Below are positions 54,523-64,000 of a DNA stretch of 64,000 nucleotides, piece by piece. The translations under genes and the position numbers were made by a program. Below the pieces are notes generated by a model, which was given only the letters and a program-made list of their open reading frames with translations, searched no databases and had not been told where the DNA came from. This stretch comes from Phaeobacter italicus (lineage in GTDB: Bacteria > Pseudomonadota > Alphaproteobacteria > Rhodobacterales > Rhodobacteraceae): positions 1 to 64,000 of the forward strand of contig NZ_CVRM01000031.1 of assembly GCF_001258055.1 (NCBI RefSeq), read 5' to 3'. Position 1 is the stretch's first letter; every line of letters begins with the position of its first letter.

Positions 54523-55688
54523 TCAGAACAGCCGCGATCCTGTCTGGCTTTCTGTGCCGCGCAGGCCTTGGCCTTGCGCTGCTGATGGGGCTGACACCTG
54601 CACAGGCGGCAGACAATCCAGCGCGCGCCGCTCAGGCCGCAGCAGATCAGCTGGAAGCGGCAACCATTGCGCTGCAAGAGGCAGAAAGCGCCCGTGATCG
54701 TGTGGCCGCATTGACCGAGACGGTACGGGCCTACGAAGCCGGGTTGGCAGCCATGCGCGACGGCTTGCGTCGGGTTGCGCAGCGCGAGAGCCAGCTGGCC
54801 GCGCAACTGGCTGCGCGTGAAGATGACGTGGCAGATCTGCTTGGTGTGCTGCAGATGATCGAAACCTCGCCGCCGCCCGTTTTGATGCTGCACCCTTCTG
54901 GCCCGCTTGGGGCCGCGCGTTCTGCGATGACACTGGCCGAGGTGACGCCTGCGCTGCAATCGCGCGCCACTGCTCTGAAACGGGATCTGCAAGAGGTCCA
55001 GACCTTGCGGGTGTTGCAGCAAAGCGCGGCCAACACGTTGCAGGATGGGTTGAACGGCGTGCAGGACGCGCGCGTGCAACTGTCTGCGGCGATTGCGGAC
55101 CGGACCGGCTTGCCCCGTCGCTTCACGCAGGATCCTGTGCGGACCGCCATCCTGATCTCCTCGACCGAGACATTGAGCGGCTTTGCCAGTGGTCTGGCCG
55201 AGATTACCGAGGGTGAGATCAGCAAAAGCGACGCCGATATCAGCGCCCTGCGTGGCGATATCGCACTGCCAGTCGAAGGGCTGGTCTTGCGGGGGTATGG
55301 CGAAAAGGATGCCGCAGGTATTGCGCGGCCCGGATGGTTGGTTGCTGCGCGCCCCCGCGCATTGGTTGTCTCTCCCACAGCGGCTACGATCCGCTATCAG
55401 GGGCCGCTTTTGGATTTGGGCAATGTCGTCATTCTGGAGCCGCAGCCCGAAACGCTGTTTGTGTTGTCCGGCTTGGCAGAGGTCTATGGCAGCGCGGGTG
55501 AAGTGATCCCGGCAGGAACACCTGTTGGGCTGATGGGCGGCGACAGCCCGGAAATCGGCGCCATATTGTCACTAAGCGGTGAAGGGGCTGGAACTGACCG
55601 CACAGAAACGCTCTATATAGAAGTGAGAATGGACAACAGTCCGGTGGACCCCGAAACCTGGTTCCGCACCGACAAGGATGGAAATTAG
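54519..55688 (+). CDS. EnvC-like murein hydrolase activator (degenerate M23 peptidase)
   Basis: This 389-aa periplasmic protein has a Sec signal (to about residue 30, PAQAADN), two long coiled-coil stretches (about 33-110 and 140-240) and a C-terminal LytM-like domain (about 245-385). The domain lacks the HxxxD and HxH zinc residues of active M23 peptidases, as in EnvC, which activates amidases rather than cutting peptidoglycan itself. It lies in the conserved gpmI-envC-ctpA order and probably acts in septal wall splitting. It is separated from ctpA by three bases. Confidence 0.85.
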   Translation: MIRTAAILSGFLCRAGLGLALLMGLTPAQAADNPARAAQAAADQLEAATIALQEAESARDRVAALTETVRAYEAGLAAMRDGLRRVAQRESQLAAQLAAREDDVADLLGVLQMIETSPPPVLMLHPSGPLGAARSAMTLAEVTPALQSRATALKRDLQEVQTLRVLQQSAANTLQDGLNGVQDARVQLSAAIADRTGLPRRFTQDPVRTAILISSTETLSGFASGLAEITEGEISKSDADISALRGDIALPVEGLVLRGYGEKDAAGIARPGWLVAARPRALVVSPTAATIRYQGPLLDLGNVVILEPQPETLFVLSGLAEVYGSAGEVIPAGTPVGLMGGDSPEIGAILSLSGEGAGTDRTETLYIEVRMDNSPVDPETWFRTDKDGN

Positions 55689-55691
55689 TTC

Positions 55692-57035
55692 ATGAGAAAA
55701 TTCGCGATGGCCGCAGTGGGCGGCACGCTGGCAGGGATCCTTGCCACCACCTACGTAGCTGAGCCGCTCCTGGCGCAGGAAGGCAGCCGAGAGGCCAGCG
55801 TTTACGAACAGCTGGACCTGTTCGGGGACATCTTTGAACGCATCCGCGTGCAATATGTCGAAGAAGTTGATGAAACAGAGCTGATCGAAGCCGCCATCGG
55901 CGGCATGCTGTCCTCTCTGGACCCGCATTCCAGTTACCTGTCGCCGGACGACGCGGCCAACATGCGCGTGCAGACGCGGGGTGAATTTGGTGGCCTCGGC
56001 ATCGAGGTCACGCAGGAAGAGGGCTTTGTCAAAGTTGTCTCACCGATCGACGGTACCCCGGCGGATGAGGCGGGCATGGAAGCCGGCGATTTCATCACCC
56101 ACGTGGACGGTGAGAGCGTTCTGGGGCTTGCGCTGGACGAAGCGGTCGATCTGATGCGCGGACCGGTCGGCTCGGAGATTGTCATCACCGTCGTGCGCGA
56201 AGGCGAGGCAGAGCCATTTGACGTCTCAATCATCCGCGACACGATCAAACTGACCGCAGTCCGGGCCCGGACTGAGGACGAAACCGTCGTGCTGCGCCTG
56301 ACCACTTTCAATGACCAGACTACCCCCAATCTGGAAGCGGGGCTGGAAAAGCAGCTGGAAGAAGCCGGTGGCATCGACAATGTGAATGGCATCGTACTGG
56401 ACCTGCGCAACAACCCCGGTGGTCTGCTGACGCAGGCGATCAAGGTGGCTGATGCCTTCCTTGACAGCGGTGAAATCGTCTCGACCCGTGGTCGCGACCC
56501 CGAAGACGGAGAGCGCTTCAATGCGACGCCGGGCGATTTGGTGAACGGCAAGCCGATTGTGGTGCTGATCAATGGCGGGTCTGCATCGGCGTCGGAAATT
56601 GTTGCGGGTGCGCTGCAGGATCATCGTCGCGCGATTGTTGTTGGGACCAAATCCTTTGGTAAGGGGTCGGTTCAGACCGTCATGCCGCTGAAGGGCGATG
56701 GCGCGATGCGCCTGACGACCGCGCGTTACTACACGCCGTCGGGCCGTTCTATCCAGGCATTGGGCGTGTCGCCCGATATCGTCGTCGAACAGCCGCGTCG
56801 CAACCCTAACGCAGAGGCCGAGGAAGAGGATGCATCGACCAGCCGCCGCTCCCGTTCCGAAGCGGATCTGCGTGGTAGTCTCAACAACGACAGCCTGTCC
56901 GAGGATGAGATCCGCCAGATCGAGGAAGACCGTGCCAAGGCCGAAGCCGCAGCAGAGCGCCGCGAGCAGGATTATCAGCTGGCCTATGCGATCGATATCC
57001 TGAAGGGGCTGTCCAAGCTGGATCCGGCCGACTAA
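55692..57035 (+). CDS. ctpA: C-terminal processing peptidase, S41 family
   Basis: This 447-aa exported protease has a Sec signal/anchor (residues 1-28), a PDZ domain (about 95-175; GLGIEVTQEEGFVKVVSPIDGTP) and a catalytic S41 core. The Ser-Lys dyad is Ser299 in the SASASE segment and Lys324 in SFGKGSVQ, with Asp310 between. A charged, low-complexity tail (about 375-440) follows, including ASTSRRSRSEAD. CtpA trims C-termini of periplasmic proteins, including wall enzymes, which fits its place after the EnvC-like gene. It ends at a strong terminator. Confidence 0.94.
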   Translation: MRKFAMAAVGGTLAGILATTYVAEPLLAQEGSREASVYEQLDLFGDIFERIRVQYVEEVDETELIEAAIGGMLSSLDPHSSYLSPDDAANMRVQTRGEFGGLGIEVTQEEGFVKVVSPIDGTPADEAGMEAGDFITHVDGESVLGLALDEAVDLMRGPVGSEIVITVVREGEAEPFDVSIIRDTIKLTAVRARTEDETVVLRLTTFNDQTTPNLEAGLEKQLEEAGGIDNVNGIVLDLRNNPGGLLTQAIKVADAFLDSGEIVSTRGRDPEDGERFNATPGDLVNGKPIVVLINGGSASASEIVAGALQDHRRAIVVGTKSFGKGSVQTVMPLKGDGAMRLTTARYYTPSGRSIQALGVSPDIVVEQPRRNPNAEAEEEDASTSRRSRSEADLRGSLNNDSLSEDEIRQIEEDRAKAEAAAERREQDYQLAYAIDILKGLSKLDPAD

Positions 57036-57061
57036 CGCAAATCCGCGTGAACCAACTATTG

Positions 57062-57096
57062 AAACCGCTCCCATAAAGGGGGCGGTTTTTCTTTTT
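57062..57096 (+). terminator. Rho-independent terminator of gpmI-envC-ctpA
   Basis: An 11-bp stem (57062-57072 with 57078-57088, one wobble) and ATAAA loop is followed by TTCTTTTT. Confidence 0.92.
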
Positions 57097-57112
57097 GGCG
57101 TCGCTGCTGACC

Positions 57113-57973
57113 CTAGCCTCCTGCTGTCATCTTCTGGCGAAAGCGTCTGGGCGGCTGGCCTGTTGCCTTTGCAAAGACCCGGCTGAAATGGGCAGGGTCG
57201 CTGAACCCCAACTCATAAGCCACCTCTGCTGCGCTCAGCGTTGTGTAGATCAAGAGCCGCCGCGCTTCGCGCAGCATCCGTTCATTGATGAGATGAGAGG
57301 CGGATTTACCCGTCTCCCGATGACAGACCCGGTTTAGATGAGTGGGAGACACTGCAAGCTCCGCTGCATATTCAGCCACGCCTTTGCGGCAGCGGAACGC
57401 CTGCTCCACCAACTCCTGAAAGCGAAAAAACAGCCTGTGGCCGCGCGGCCCGGATCCTTTGTGCTGCTGCGCTGAAATCGCGCGAACCACCATCCCGGCA
57501 CAGGCACCAACCAGCCCGGTTAAAACCGGCGCCCGAAAGGGGGCGTGCTGACCATGCTCATGGGCAATGCACTCTATCATCTGCTGCAATCCTGGTTGCA
57601 GGGGGGCGATGCCGGGCATCTCCAGCGCGGTGCGCAGTTGGTCGTTGTGGCGCAGACAGTGGTCAAGCAGATCCGACGTGACCGTCAGAACCCAGCCATT
57701 TGTGTCGCTTTCAAATTGAAACCCATGAACAACGCCTCGCGGCAGATTAAGAAGGCAAGGTGGGGCGAGGGAGTGGTCTGTTCCGTCAATATTTGCGGTT
57801 CCACCACCTTCTGTCAGGATCAGGATCTGGTGTAGCCGATCATGGCGATGTGGGGTTAGTGACCAGTCATGCAAGGCTGATCTGGCTTCAATAGTCTCTA
57901 TATGAAGCAGATCCGATAGTTCTCCGGTTTCTCCAAACAGACTGAATGTGTCGATATGTGCGGCTGCTGACAT
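57113..57973 (-). CDS. AraC-family regulator, probable PobR-type activator of pobA
   Basis: This 286-aa regulator has an N-terminal cupin-type effector domain (HRHDRLHQILILTEGGG near residue 40) and a C-terminal double helix-turn-helix of the AraC type (about 190-285, LAVSPTHLNRVCHRETG and ELGFSDPAHFSRVFAKATG). It is divergent from pobA, with an 87-bp gap, and such PobR proteins respond to 4-hydroxybenzoate; this is inference from position. The ATG at 57973 was preferred to a TTG upstream. The ribosome binding site is weak. Confidence 0.83.
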   Translation of the reverse strand: MSAAAHIDTFSLFGETGELSDLLHIETIEARSALHDWSLTPHRHDRLHQILILTEGGGTANIDGTDHSLAPPCLLNLPRGVVHGFQFESDTNGWVLTVTSDLLDHCLRHNDQLRTALEMPGIAPLQPGLQQMIECIAHEHGQHAPFRAPVLTGLVGACAGMVVRAISAQQHKGSGPRGHRLFFRFQELVEQAFRCRKGVAEYAAELAVSPTHLNRVCHRETGKSASHLINERMLREARRLLIYTTLSAAEVAYELGFSDPAHFSRVFAKATGQPPRRFRQKMTAGG

Positions 57974-58039
57974 GTGCGAAATATACAAGAAATGGGCGGT
58001 TAGGTCTATTCGCAAACCGTCGGCTACAGGTCAGGGTAG

Positions 58040-59242
<1,203 letters not shown>

Positions 59243-59246
59243 TGCT

Positions 59247-59906
59247 TCAAGCAGCCATGCCCCAGGCGACGGTCAGGCGCCGATTGGGTCTGCTGCTCTG
59301 TTCTGCCAGATCAATCAACGCACTGCCGAAGTCGGCAAAGGAAATTTCTGACTGCCCCTCGCTGTCGATGACAAGGGTATCCTGCCCCCAAGTGTAGCGC
59401 CCTTTGCGCGGACCATCGTGCAGCATTGCTGGCGGGCGCAGGCAGGTCCAGGCAACATCGGGGCGTGTGTCCAGCAGCGCGTCCTGTGCGGCACAGGCTT
59501 CGGCAATGGGGCGGACGCTGTCGGGCAGGAAATCAGGCGCGCTCAGGACGGTGTGGCCACTTCCATCGGCCAGCTTGAGCAGCGCAGCCCCTCCGGTCAC
59601 AAGGATCGGAATATCTGCGGCTGATGCGGCCCCCAGTGCGGCGCGGGTCATGGGGATCAGCAGGGGTTCCTGTCCCTCGATTGGGCGCAATGCGCTGATG
59701 ATCACATCGTGATTGCGCGCCAGATCTGCAAGGTCTTCCTGCATATCCAGCACATCCAGCGCCACCTGTTTGATCTGGTTGGATGCGCCAGCGACCAACG
59801 CATCAGGGCGGCGGGCTACAGCCGTGATCACGTGGCCTCGTTGAACAGCCTGGCAAAGGGTGGCACGACCCACATCACCAGTTGCGCCGAGCAGCAAAAT
59901 CTTCAT
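59247..59906 (-). CDS. NAD(P)-binding atypical SDR family protein
   Basis: This 219-aa protein begins with a Rossmann motif (ILLLGATGDVGRA) and an NADP-type continuation (AVARRPDA), as in the YwnB/NmrA-like atypical SDR group. It lacks the YxxxK catalytic pair of classical SDRs. The function is unknown; such proteins act as reductases, epimerases or redox sensors. The ATG at 59906 has AAAGAGG six bases upstream, and a much longer frame with a foreign N-terminus was rejected. Two copies of an inverted motif lie in its promoter. Confidence 0.83.
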   Translation of the reverse strand: MKILLLGATGDVGRATLCQAVQRGHVITAVARRPDALVAGASNQIKQVALDVLDMQEDLADLARNHDVIISALRPIEGQEPLLIPMTRAALGAASAADIPILVTGGAALLKLADGSGHTVLSAPDFLPDSVRPIAEACAAQDALLDTRPDVAWTCLRPPAMLHDGPRKGRYTWGQDTLVIDSEGQSEISFADFGSALIDLAEQSSRPNRRLTVAWGMAA

Positions 59907-59917
59907 TGGAAACCTCT

Positions 59918-59971
59918 TTATCTTGATGTCGAGATAATATGTGGCGAATAGTTGTCTTGATGTCGAGATAA
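59918..59971 (-). promoter_or_regulatory. Duplicated dyad, candidate MarR-type operator
   Basis: TTATCTTGATGTCGAGATAA (59918-59937) and TTGTCTTGATGTCGAGATAA (59952-59971) are near-identical 20-bp imperfect palindromes in the same orientation, 34 bp apart. They lie just upstream of the atypical SDR gene and overlap any minus-strand promoter. No regulator gene is adjacent. Confidence 0.65.
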
Positions 59972-60097
59972 ATTGACCTGCACGACTGCACAGTGCAATG
60001 CGCGTCTGTACACAGGGTTGCGCCAATCCAGACTGGTCGCCAACTGATGTTGGCGCTACCTTGCGCCGACGCGACACACATACGGAAAGGGGCCAGC

Positions 60098-61027
60098 ATG
60101 GCAGCCATCCTGTCGATCAAAGATCTGCAAAAAACTTATGAAGGCGGGTTTCAGGCCCTCAAAGGCGTGAACCTGGATATCGAAGAGGGCGAGATTCTCG
60201 CTCTGCTGGGCCCCAATGGTGCCGGCAAAACCACATTGATCTCAACCATCTGCGGTATCACAACGCCCAGCTCCGGCTCGGTGACCGTTGGTGGACATGA
60301 CATTCTCGAAGATTTTCGCGCCGCGCGCAGCCTGATTGGTCTGGTGCCGCAGGAGATCAATCTGGAACCCTTTGAAACCGTTTGGAACTCTGTCAGGTTT
60401 TCCCGTGGGCTCTTTGGCAAGCCTCGCAATGACGCGCTCATCGAAGAGATCCTGCGCAAGCTGTCCCTCTGGGACAAACGCAAGAGCCAGATCAAGGAAC
60501 TGTCTGGTGGCATGAAGCGCCGGGTTCTTATCGCCAAAGCCCTGAGCCACGACCCGCGCATCCTGTTTCTCGACGAGCCGACCGCAGGGGTCGATGTCGA
60601 ACTGCGCAAGGACATGTGGGATGTGGTGGCTGAGTTGAAGCGCGATGGCGTGACGATCATTCTCACGACCCACTACATCGAAGAGGCGGAGGCGATCGCG
60701 GATCGAGTTGGCGTCATTACCAGCGGCGAAATCCTTCTTGTGCAGGAAAAAGAACAGCTGATGCGTCAGCTTGGGCAAAAACAGCTGGAAGTGCAGTTGG
60801 TGGAAACCCTGAGCGAGGTGCCAGACCCCTTGCGCACCTATGGCGTCAGTCTGCGCGAAGACGGGCGCGCCCTCATCTACACTTATGACACCAACGCCGA
60901 ACGTACAGGGATCACCGCCTTGCTGAACGAAGTCGCCGCAGCTGGGCTGACACTTGCGGATGTGCAGACGCGCCAATCCAGTCTTGAAGATATCTTTGTT
61001 GGACTGGTTTCAGGAGACAACACATGA
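60098..61027 (+). CDS. ABC-2 type transporter ATP-binding protein (YadG-like)
   Basis: This 309-aa ATPase has Walker [11 protein letters not shown]-loop in [10 protein letters not shown], signature [15 protein letters not shown], Walker [13 protein letters not shown] and switch [14 protein letters not shown]. It matches YadG-type exporters. The ATG at 60098 with GGAAAGGGG upstream was chosen; a longer frame starting near 59993 has no ABC match. It overlaps the permease gene by four bases. The exported substrate is unknown. Confidence 0.92.
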   Translation: MAAILSIKDLQKTYEGGFQALKGVNLDIEEGEILALLGPNGAGKTTLISTICGITTPSSGSVTVGGHDILEDFRAARSLIGLVPQEINLEPFETVWNSVRFSRGLFGKPRNDALIEEILRKLSLWDKRKSQIKELSGGMKRRVLIAKALSHDPRILFLDEPTAGVDVELRKDMWDVVAELKRDGVTIILTTHYIEEAEAIADRVGVITSGEILLVQEKEQLMRQLGQKQLEVQLVETLSEVPDPLRTYGVSLREDGRALIYTYDTNAERTGITALLNEVAAAGLTLADVQTRQSSLEDIFVGLVSGDNT

Positions 61028-61785
61028 ACTGGACAGCAATAGCCGCAATCTACCGATTTGAAATGGCGCGCTTTTTCCGCACCCTGATGCAAAGCTTCCT
61101 GTCGCCTGTCTTGTCCACTTCACTTTATTTCGTGGTGTTCGGCGCGGCCATTGGCAGCCGCATCGATCAGGTGGAAGGCGTCGCCTACGGGGCCTTTATT
61201 GTGCCGGGGCTCATCATGCTGAGCGTGATGACCCAAGCGATATCAAACGCGTCTTTCGGGATCTATTTCCCAAAGTTCATCGGCACGATCTATGAACTTC
61301 TCTCTGCACCGGTGAACTTTCTCGAAATCGTGTTGGGCTATGTCGGCGCCGCCGCAACCAAGGCGCTGTTCATTGGCGTGGTGATCCTGATCACGGCTTC
61401 GTTGTTTGTCGATCTGACCATCGCCCACCCGTTCGCGATGATGCTGTTCCTGGTGCTGACCTGCGTGAGCTTTGCCCTGCTGGGGTTTATCATCGGGGTC
61501 TGGGCGAAGAACTTTGAACAGCTGCAGCTGGTGCCGCTTTTGATTGTCACGCCGCTGGTTTTCCTGGGGGGCTCTTTCTACTCGATCTCGATGTTGCCGA
61601 CGATCTGGCAGAAAATCACCCTGTTCAATCCCGTGGTCTACCTGATCTCAGGTTTCCGCTGGTCCTTCTTTGGCACTTCGGATGTTCCGGTCGGCTTTAG
61701 CCTGTTGGCTATCGGGGGCTTTACCCTGCTGTGTCTGGGGGCAATCTGGTGGATCTTCAAAACCGGATGGCGCATCCGCGCCTGA
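61024..61785 (+). CDS. ABC-2 type transporter permease (YadH-like)
   Basis: This 253-aa permease has six hydrophobic segments and the ABC-2 features of YadH: a cytoplasmic N-terminus with [21 protein letters not shown] and a final TM near the C-terminus. It forms the membrane part of the exporter with the preceding ATPase, and a hairpin follows at 61882. Confidence 0.92.
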   Translation: MNWTAIAAIYRFEMARFFRTLMQSFLSPVLSTSLYFVVFGAAIGSRIDQVEGVAYGAFIVPGLIMLSVMTQAISNASFGIYFPKFIGTIYELLSAPVNFLEIVLGYVGAAATKALFIGVVILITASLFVDLTIAHPFAMMLFLVLTCVSFALLGFIIGVWAKNFEQLQLVPLLIVTPLVFLGGSFYSISMLPTIWQKITLFNPVVYLISGFRWSFFGTSDVPVGFSLLAIGGFTLLCLGAIWWIFKTGWRIRA

Positions 61786-61881
61786 CCACGCTAGGCGCCA
61801 AAAATCAGACGATCTTGCAGGTTTGCGCGCAATGCGCCCGTCAGCGTTGCAAATTTGCCGGATCATAGTGGCTTTTTTGCT

Positions 61882-61917
61882 GATGGCCCCGGTTCGTTCC
61901 GGGGCCATCCCTTGTTT
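61882..61917 (+). terminator. Hairpin terminator after the YadGH-type genes
   Basis: Perfect 11-bp stem GATGGCCCCGG / CCGGGGCCATC with a TTCGTT loop, followed by CCTTGTTT. The T-tract is interrupted. Confidence 0.7.
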
Positions 61918-61946
61918 CAGGGCAGTCGGCATTCTACATCGGCGCC

Positions 61947-62744
61947 ATGAAGCTCACTCTGCCCTTTTTGAAAAAACCGCCGCTTGTCGCTGTCGTGCGC
62001 CTTCAGGGTGCCATTGGCATGGCCGGACGCGGCGCGTTGAATGATGTGACGCTGGCCCCGGTTTTGGAGCGCGCGTTCCGCAAGGGCAAACCTGCGGCGG
62101 TCGCATTTGAGATCAATTCTCCCGGTGGGTCGCCGGTGCAGAGCGCGCTGATCGGCGCACGTATTCGCCGCCTCTCACAAGAGCTGAAAGTACCAACTCT
62201 CGCTTTTGTCGAGGATGTGGCGGCATCGGGCGGCTACTGGTTGGCGGCATCGGCAGACGAAATCTATGCGGATGACAGCTCTGTTGTGGGCTCTATCGGG
62301 GTAATCTCCGCAGGCTTTGGGGCACATGTCCTGCTGGCCCGCCAAGGCGTGGAGCGACGCGTCTACACCGCGGGTAAGAGCAAATCCATGCTGGACCCGT
62401 TCCGCCCGGAAAACCCCGAGGATGTGGCCCGCCTCAAGGAGCTGCTGGGCGACATCCACGAGAACTTCATCACCCACGTCAAAGATCGTCGCGGCGACAA
62501 GCTGGTTCAGGATCAGGATCTCTTTACCGGCGAGATCTGGCTCGGGCGTCGTGCCGTCTCCCTCGGTTTGATCGACGGGATCGATCACCTGCGACCAAAA
62601 CTGCAGGCACGGTTCGGCGACAAGGTCCGCTTGCGCCGCTACGGGGTCAAGAAGCCGCTTCTGGGGCGGCTTGGCATGCAGGTGGCACAGGATGCCCTGT
62701 CCAGCATCGAGGAACGCGCCGAGTTTGCGCGGTTTGGCCTCTGA
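61947..62744 (+). CDS. S49-family peptidase (SppA/SohB-like)
   Basis: This 265-aa ClpP-fold protease lacks a long membrane anchor. The Ser-Lys dyad is Ser94 in DVAASGGYW and a Lys in GKSKS (146 by spacing with known SppA). Flanking landmarks are INSPGGSPVQSAL and SSVVGSIGVI. SppA-type enzymes clear signal peptides or cytoplasmic substrates; the absence of a signal here suggests a cytoplasmic or weakly membrane-associated form. The next gene begins one base after its stop. Confidence 0.9.
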   Translation: MKLTLPFLKKPPLVAVVRLQGAIGMAGRGALNDVTLAPVLERAFRKGKPAAVAFEINSPGGSPVQSALIGARIRRLSQELKVPTLAFVEDVAASGGYWLAASADEIYADDSSVVGSIGVISAGFGAHVLLARQGVERRVYTAGKSKSMLDPFRPENPEDVARLKELLGDIHENFITHVKDRRGDKLVQDQDLFTGEIWLGRRAVSLGLIDGIDHLRPKLQARFGDKVRLRRYGVKKPLLGRLGMQVAQDALSSIEERAEFARFGL

Positions 62745-62745
62745 C

Positions 62746-62922
62746 GTGATTTTTAAGATTGTTTCCCTGTTCCTTGTTGTGATGGCCGTGTTGGCCATGT
62801 TCGGCAAGTTGCGCTTGCCCGGCCAGAAACGACTGGCCTCCCGGCGGTGCAACAGCTGCGGCCGCTTCAAGATCGGAAAAGGCCCCTGTGCCTGCAAAAA
62901 GAATGGAGGGCCTCGGCAATGA
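62746..62922 (+). CDS. Small membrane protein with C-terminal four-cysteine motif, uncharacterised
   Basis: This 58-aa protein begins with GTG one base after the S49 peptidase stop. It has one hydrophobic segment (about residues 3-20) and a basic C-terminal part with Cys35, Cys38, Cys48 and Cys50 (RCNSCGRF...GPCAC), a possible small zinc or metal site. It overlaps the antiporter start by four bases. No function can be assigned. The real-gene case rests on tight packing on both sides, the TM-plus-Cys design and lack of another frame; the ribosome binding site is weak. Confidence 0.7.
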   Translation: MIFKIVSLFLVVMAVLAMFGKLRLPGQKRLASRRCNSCGRFKIGKGPCACKKNGGPRQ

Positions 62923-63863
62923 TGCCATGGCTTTTTTCTGCCCTCGGATTGGTGATCCTGCTCTTGGCAGGGGACGCGTTGGTGCGTGGCGCGGTGAACC
63001 TCAGCCTGCGGTTGGGTGTACCTGCGCTGATCGTCAGTCTGACCATCGTTGCCTTTGGCACCTCAGCGCCTGAACTGCTGATCGCGATCAGCGCGGTCGG
63101 GGACAACGCCGACGGCATCGCGCTTGGCAATGTCGTTGGCTCTAACACGGCGAATATTCTGCTGGTGCTGGGCATTCCCGCGCTGATGCGGGCCCTGCAC
63201 ACAAGCGAATGCGACACGCGCAAGAACTATGTCTTCATGCTGATGGCTTCGGTTCTGTTCATCGCGCTTGCTTTCCTAGGCGAGTTCACTGTGACGTCCG
63301 GCCTGATCCTGCTTGCCGCGCTGGCCTTTGTGCTGGGCGTTGCCTTTCGCGAGGCCCGCGCGCATCGCAAGAATGGCAAGGACAGCGACCTTGATGACAT
63401 CGAAGAGGCCGATCCGGACATGCCGTATTGGCGGATCGGGATATATCTGCTCCTCGGTCTGATTGGCCTGCCACTTGGTGCGGATCTCCTGGTCGACAAC
63501 GCCTCGATCATTGCCCGCATGTACGGCGTCACCGACACGGTGATCGGCCTGACGCTTGTCGCTATCGGCACCTCTCTGCCGGAACTCGCCACCACCGTTA
63601 TGGCAGCGCTGCGCCGACAGGCCGATGTCGCGCTTGGCAATGTCATCGGGTCCAACATGTTCAACCTGCTTGCGATCATTGGCATCGCGACTTTTGTGGG
63701 TCCGATCACCGTGGATCCGGCATTCCTGCGCGTGGATCTGTGGGTGATGCTTGGGGCGTCTCTCGTGCTGGTGCCGTTTGTCTTTTTCAAAAAGGACATT
63801 ACCCGCACCTGGGGGATCATTTTGTCGGCCATTTATGTGGTCTACCTGGTACAGCTGTTCTAG
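62919..63863 (+). CDS. Calcium/sodium antiporter (CaCA family, YrbG-like)
   Basis: This 314-aa membrane protein has ten or so membrane segments in two inverted halves, each with an alpha repeat: VAFGTSAPELLIA followed by LGNVVGSNTANILLVLG (about residues 45-85) and VAIGTSLPELATTV followed by LGNVIGSNMFNLL (about 220-260). The GNxxGSN and (S/T)xPE residues form the ion site. A charged loop (KNGKDSDLDDIEEADPD) separates the halves. The ATG at 62919 overlaps the upstream stop and has GGAGGG. Transport of Ca(2+) out against Na(+) in is the family role. Confidence 0.93.
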   Translation: MMPWLFSALGLVILLLAGDALVRGAVNLSLRLGVPALIVSLTIVAFGTSAPELLIAISAVGDNADGIALGNVVGSNTANILLVLGIPALMRALHTSECDTRKNYVFMLMASVLFIALAFLGEFTVTSGLILLAALAFVLGVAFREARAHRKNGKDSDLDDIEEADPDMPYWRIGIYLLLGLIGLPLGADLLVDNASIIARMYGVTDTVIGLTLVAIGTSLPELATTVMAALRRQADVALGNVIGSNMFNLLAIIGIATFVGPITVDPAFLRVDLWVMLGASLVLVPFVFFKKDITRTWGIILSAIYVVYLVQLF

Positions 63864-63870
63864 CTTTTAG

Positions 63871-63890
63871 GTCCGGGGCCAACCCCGGAC
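63871..63890. terminator. Hairpin after the antiporter gene
   Basis: Perfect 8-bp stem GTCCGGGG / CCCCGGAC with a CCAA loop, seven bases after the antiporter stop. No T-tract follows, so the role is uncertain. Confidence 0.45.
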
Positions 63891-63909
63891 TGAAAAAGAG
63901 GAGAGCAGG

Positions 63910-64000
63910 ATGCGGGCATTGGTTACAGGCGCAGGCAAACGCCTCGGGCGTGCCATGGCGCTGGAACTGGCACGACGGGGCTATGACGTGGCCGTGCATT
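63910..64000 (+). CDS. Short-chain dehydrogenase/reductase, 3' truncated by window edge
   Basis: The first 30 codons give MRALVTGAGKRLGRAMALEL, a classical SDR Rossmann start with the TGxxxRLG pattern (TGAGKRLG). Such N-termini are common in pteridine-reductase-like (FolM/PTR1) and other SDRs, but the catalytic region is beyond the window. GAGGAG precedes the ATG at 63910. Confidence 0.8.
   Translation, partial: MRALVTGAGKRLGRAMALELARRGYDVAVH

Overview
The window looks like a chromosomal segment of a marine Rhodobacterales (Roseobacter-group) alphaproteobacterium. This is inferred from GC-rich coding sequence, from homologues and gene orders typical of that group (glutathione-dependent formaldehyde dehydrogenase, prkA-DUF444-spoVR, pca/pob genes, imuA-imuB-dnaE2, a gpmI-envC-ctpA operon), and from a GTTC-N7-GTTC LexA box, the alphaproteobacterial form. 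No phage, insertion sequence, CRISPR array or plasmid function was seen. The content reads as chromosomal core plus metabolic accessory genes.

Layout. 1-3.6 kb: the 3' end of an initiator tRNA, a formate/nitrite-type channel, a 52-aa DUF1328 protein, a YihY/BrkB membrane protein and an MFS transporter. 4.2-13.6 kb: a trypsin-like secreted protease facing a four-gene type I secretion operon, which encodes a 1230-aa adhesin with tandem Ig-like repeats, a TolC-like outer membrane protein, a LapB-type ABC exporter and an HlyD-type adaptor. 14.2-19.0 kb: the stress-associated prkA-yeaH-spoVR triad. 19.1-21.0 kb: a GntR regulator and class III alcohol dehydrogenase. 21.2-24.2 kb: copA and cueR behind a CueR-type promoter. 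24.4-28.1 kb: pcaC-pcaH-pcaG plus a BKACE-family enzyme, divergent from a PcaQ-like LysR regulator.

28.2-38.0 kb: a complete Liv-type ABC transporter with an acyl-CoA ligase inside the operon, then a Tat-exported metallo-beta-lactamase-fold protein and a large TPR regulator. 38.1-39.3 kb: a quinone oxidoreductase and tRNA-Gln(TTG). 39.4-45.9 kb: a LacI-type repressor divergent from ugpBAEC (glycerol-3-phosphate uptake) plus an endonuclease/exonuclease/phosphatase-fold enzyme. 46.0-52.7 kb: DNA damage response, with ada convergent to the LexA-boxed imuA-imuB-dnaE2 mutasome operon. 53.0-57.0 kb: gpmI, an EnvC-like protein and ctpA. 57.1-59.2 kb: an AraC regulator and pobA, which makes the protocatechuate used by pcaGH. 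59.2-64 kb: an NAD(P)-binding protein under a duplicated operator, a YadGH-type ABC exporter, an S49 peptidase, a 58-aa four-cysteine membrane protein, a Ca/Na antiporter and the start of an SDR gene.

The points most worth following are the adhesin/T1SS locus with no visible lapD/lapG pair, the BKACE enzyme sitting where pcaB/pcaD would be expected in the pca cluster, the transporter/CoA-ligase operon of unknown substrate, the phosphatase-fold gene in the LacI-controlled ugp operon, the duplicated dyad at 59.9 kb, and the small four-cysteine membrane protein. I found no system that I can claim as certainly new.
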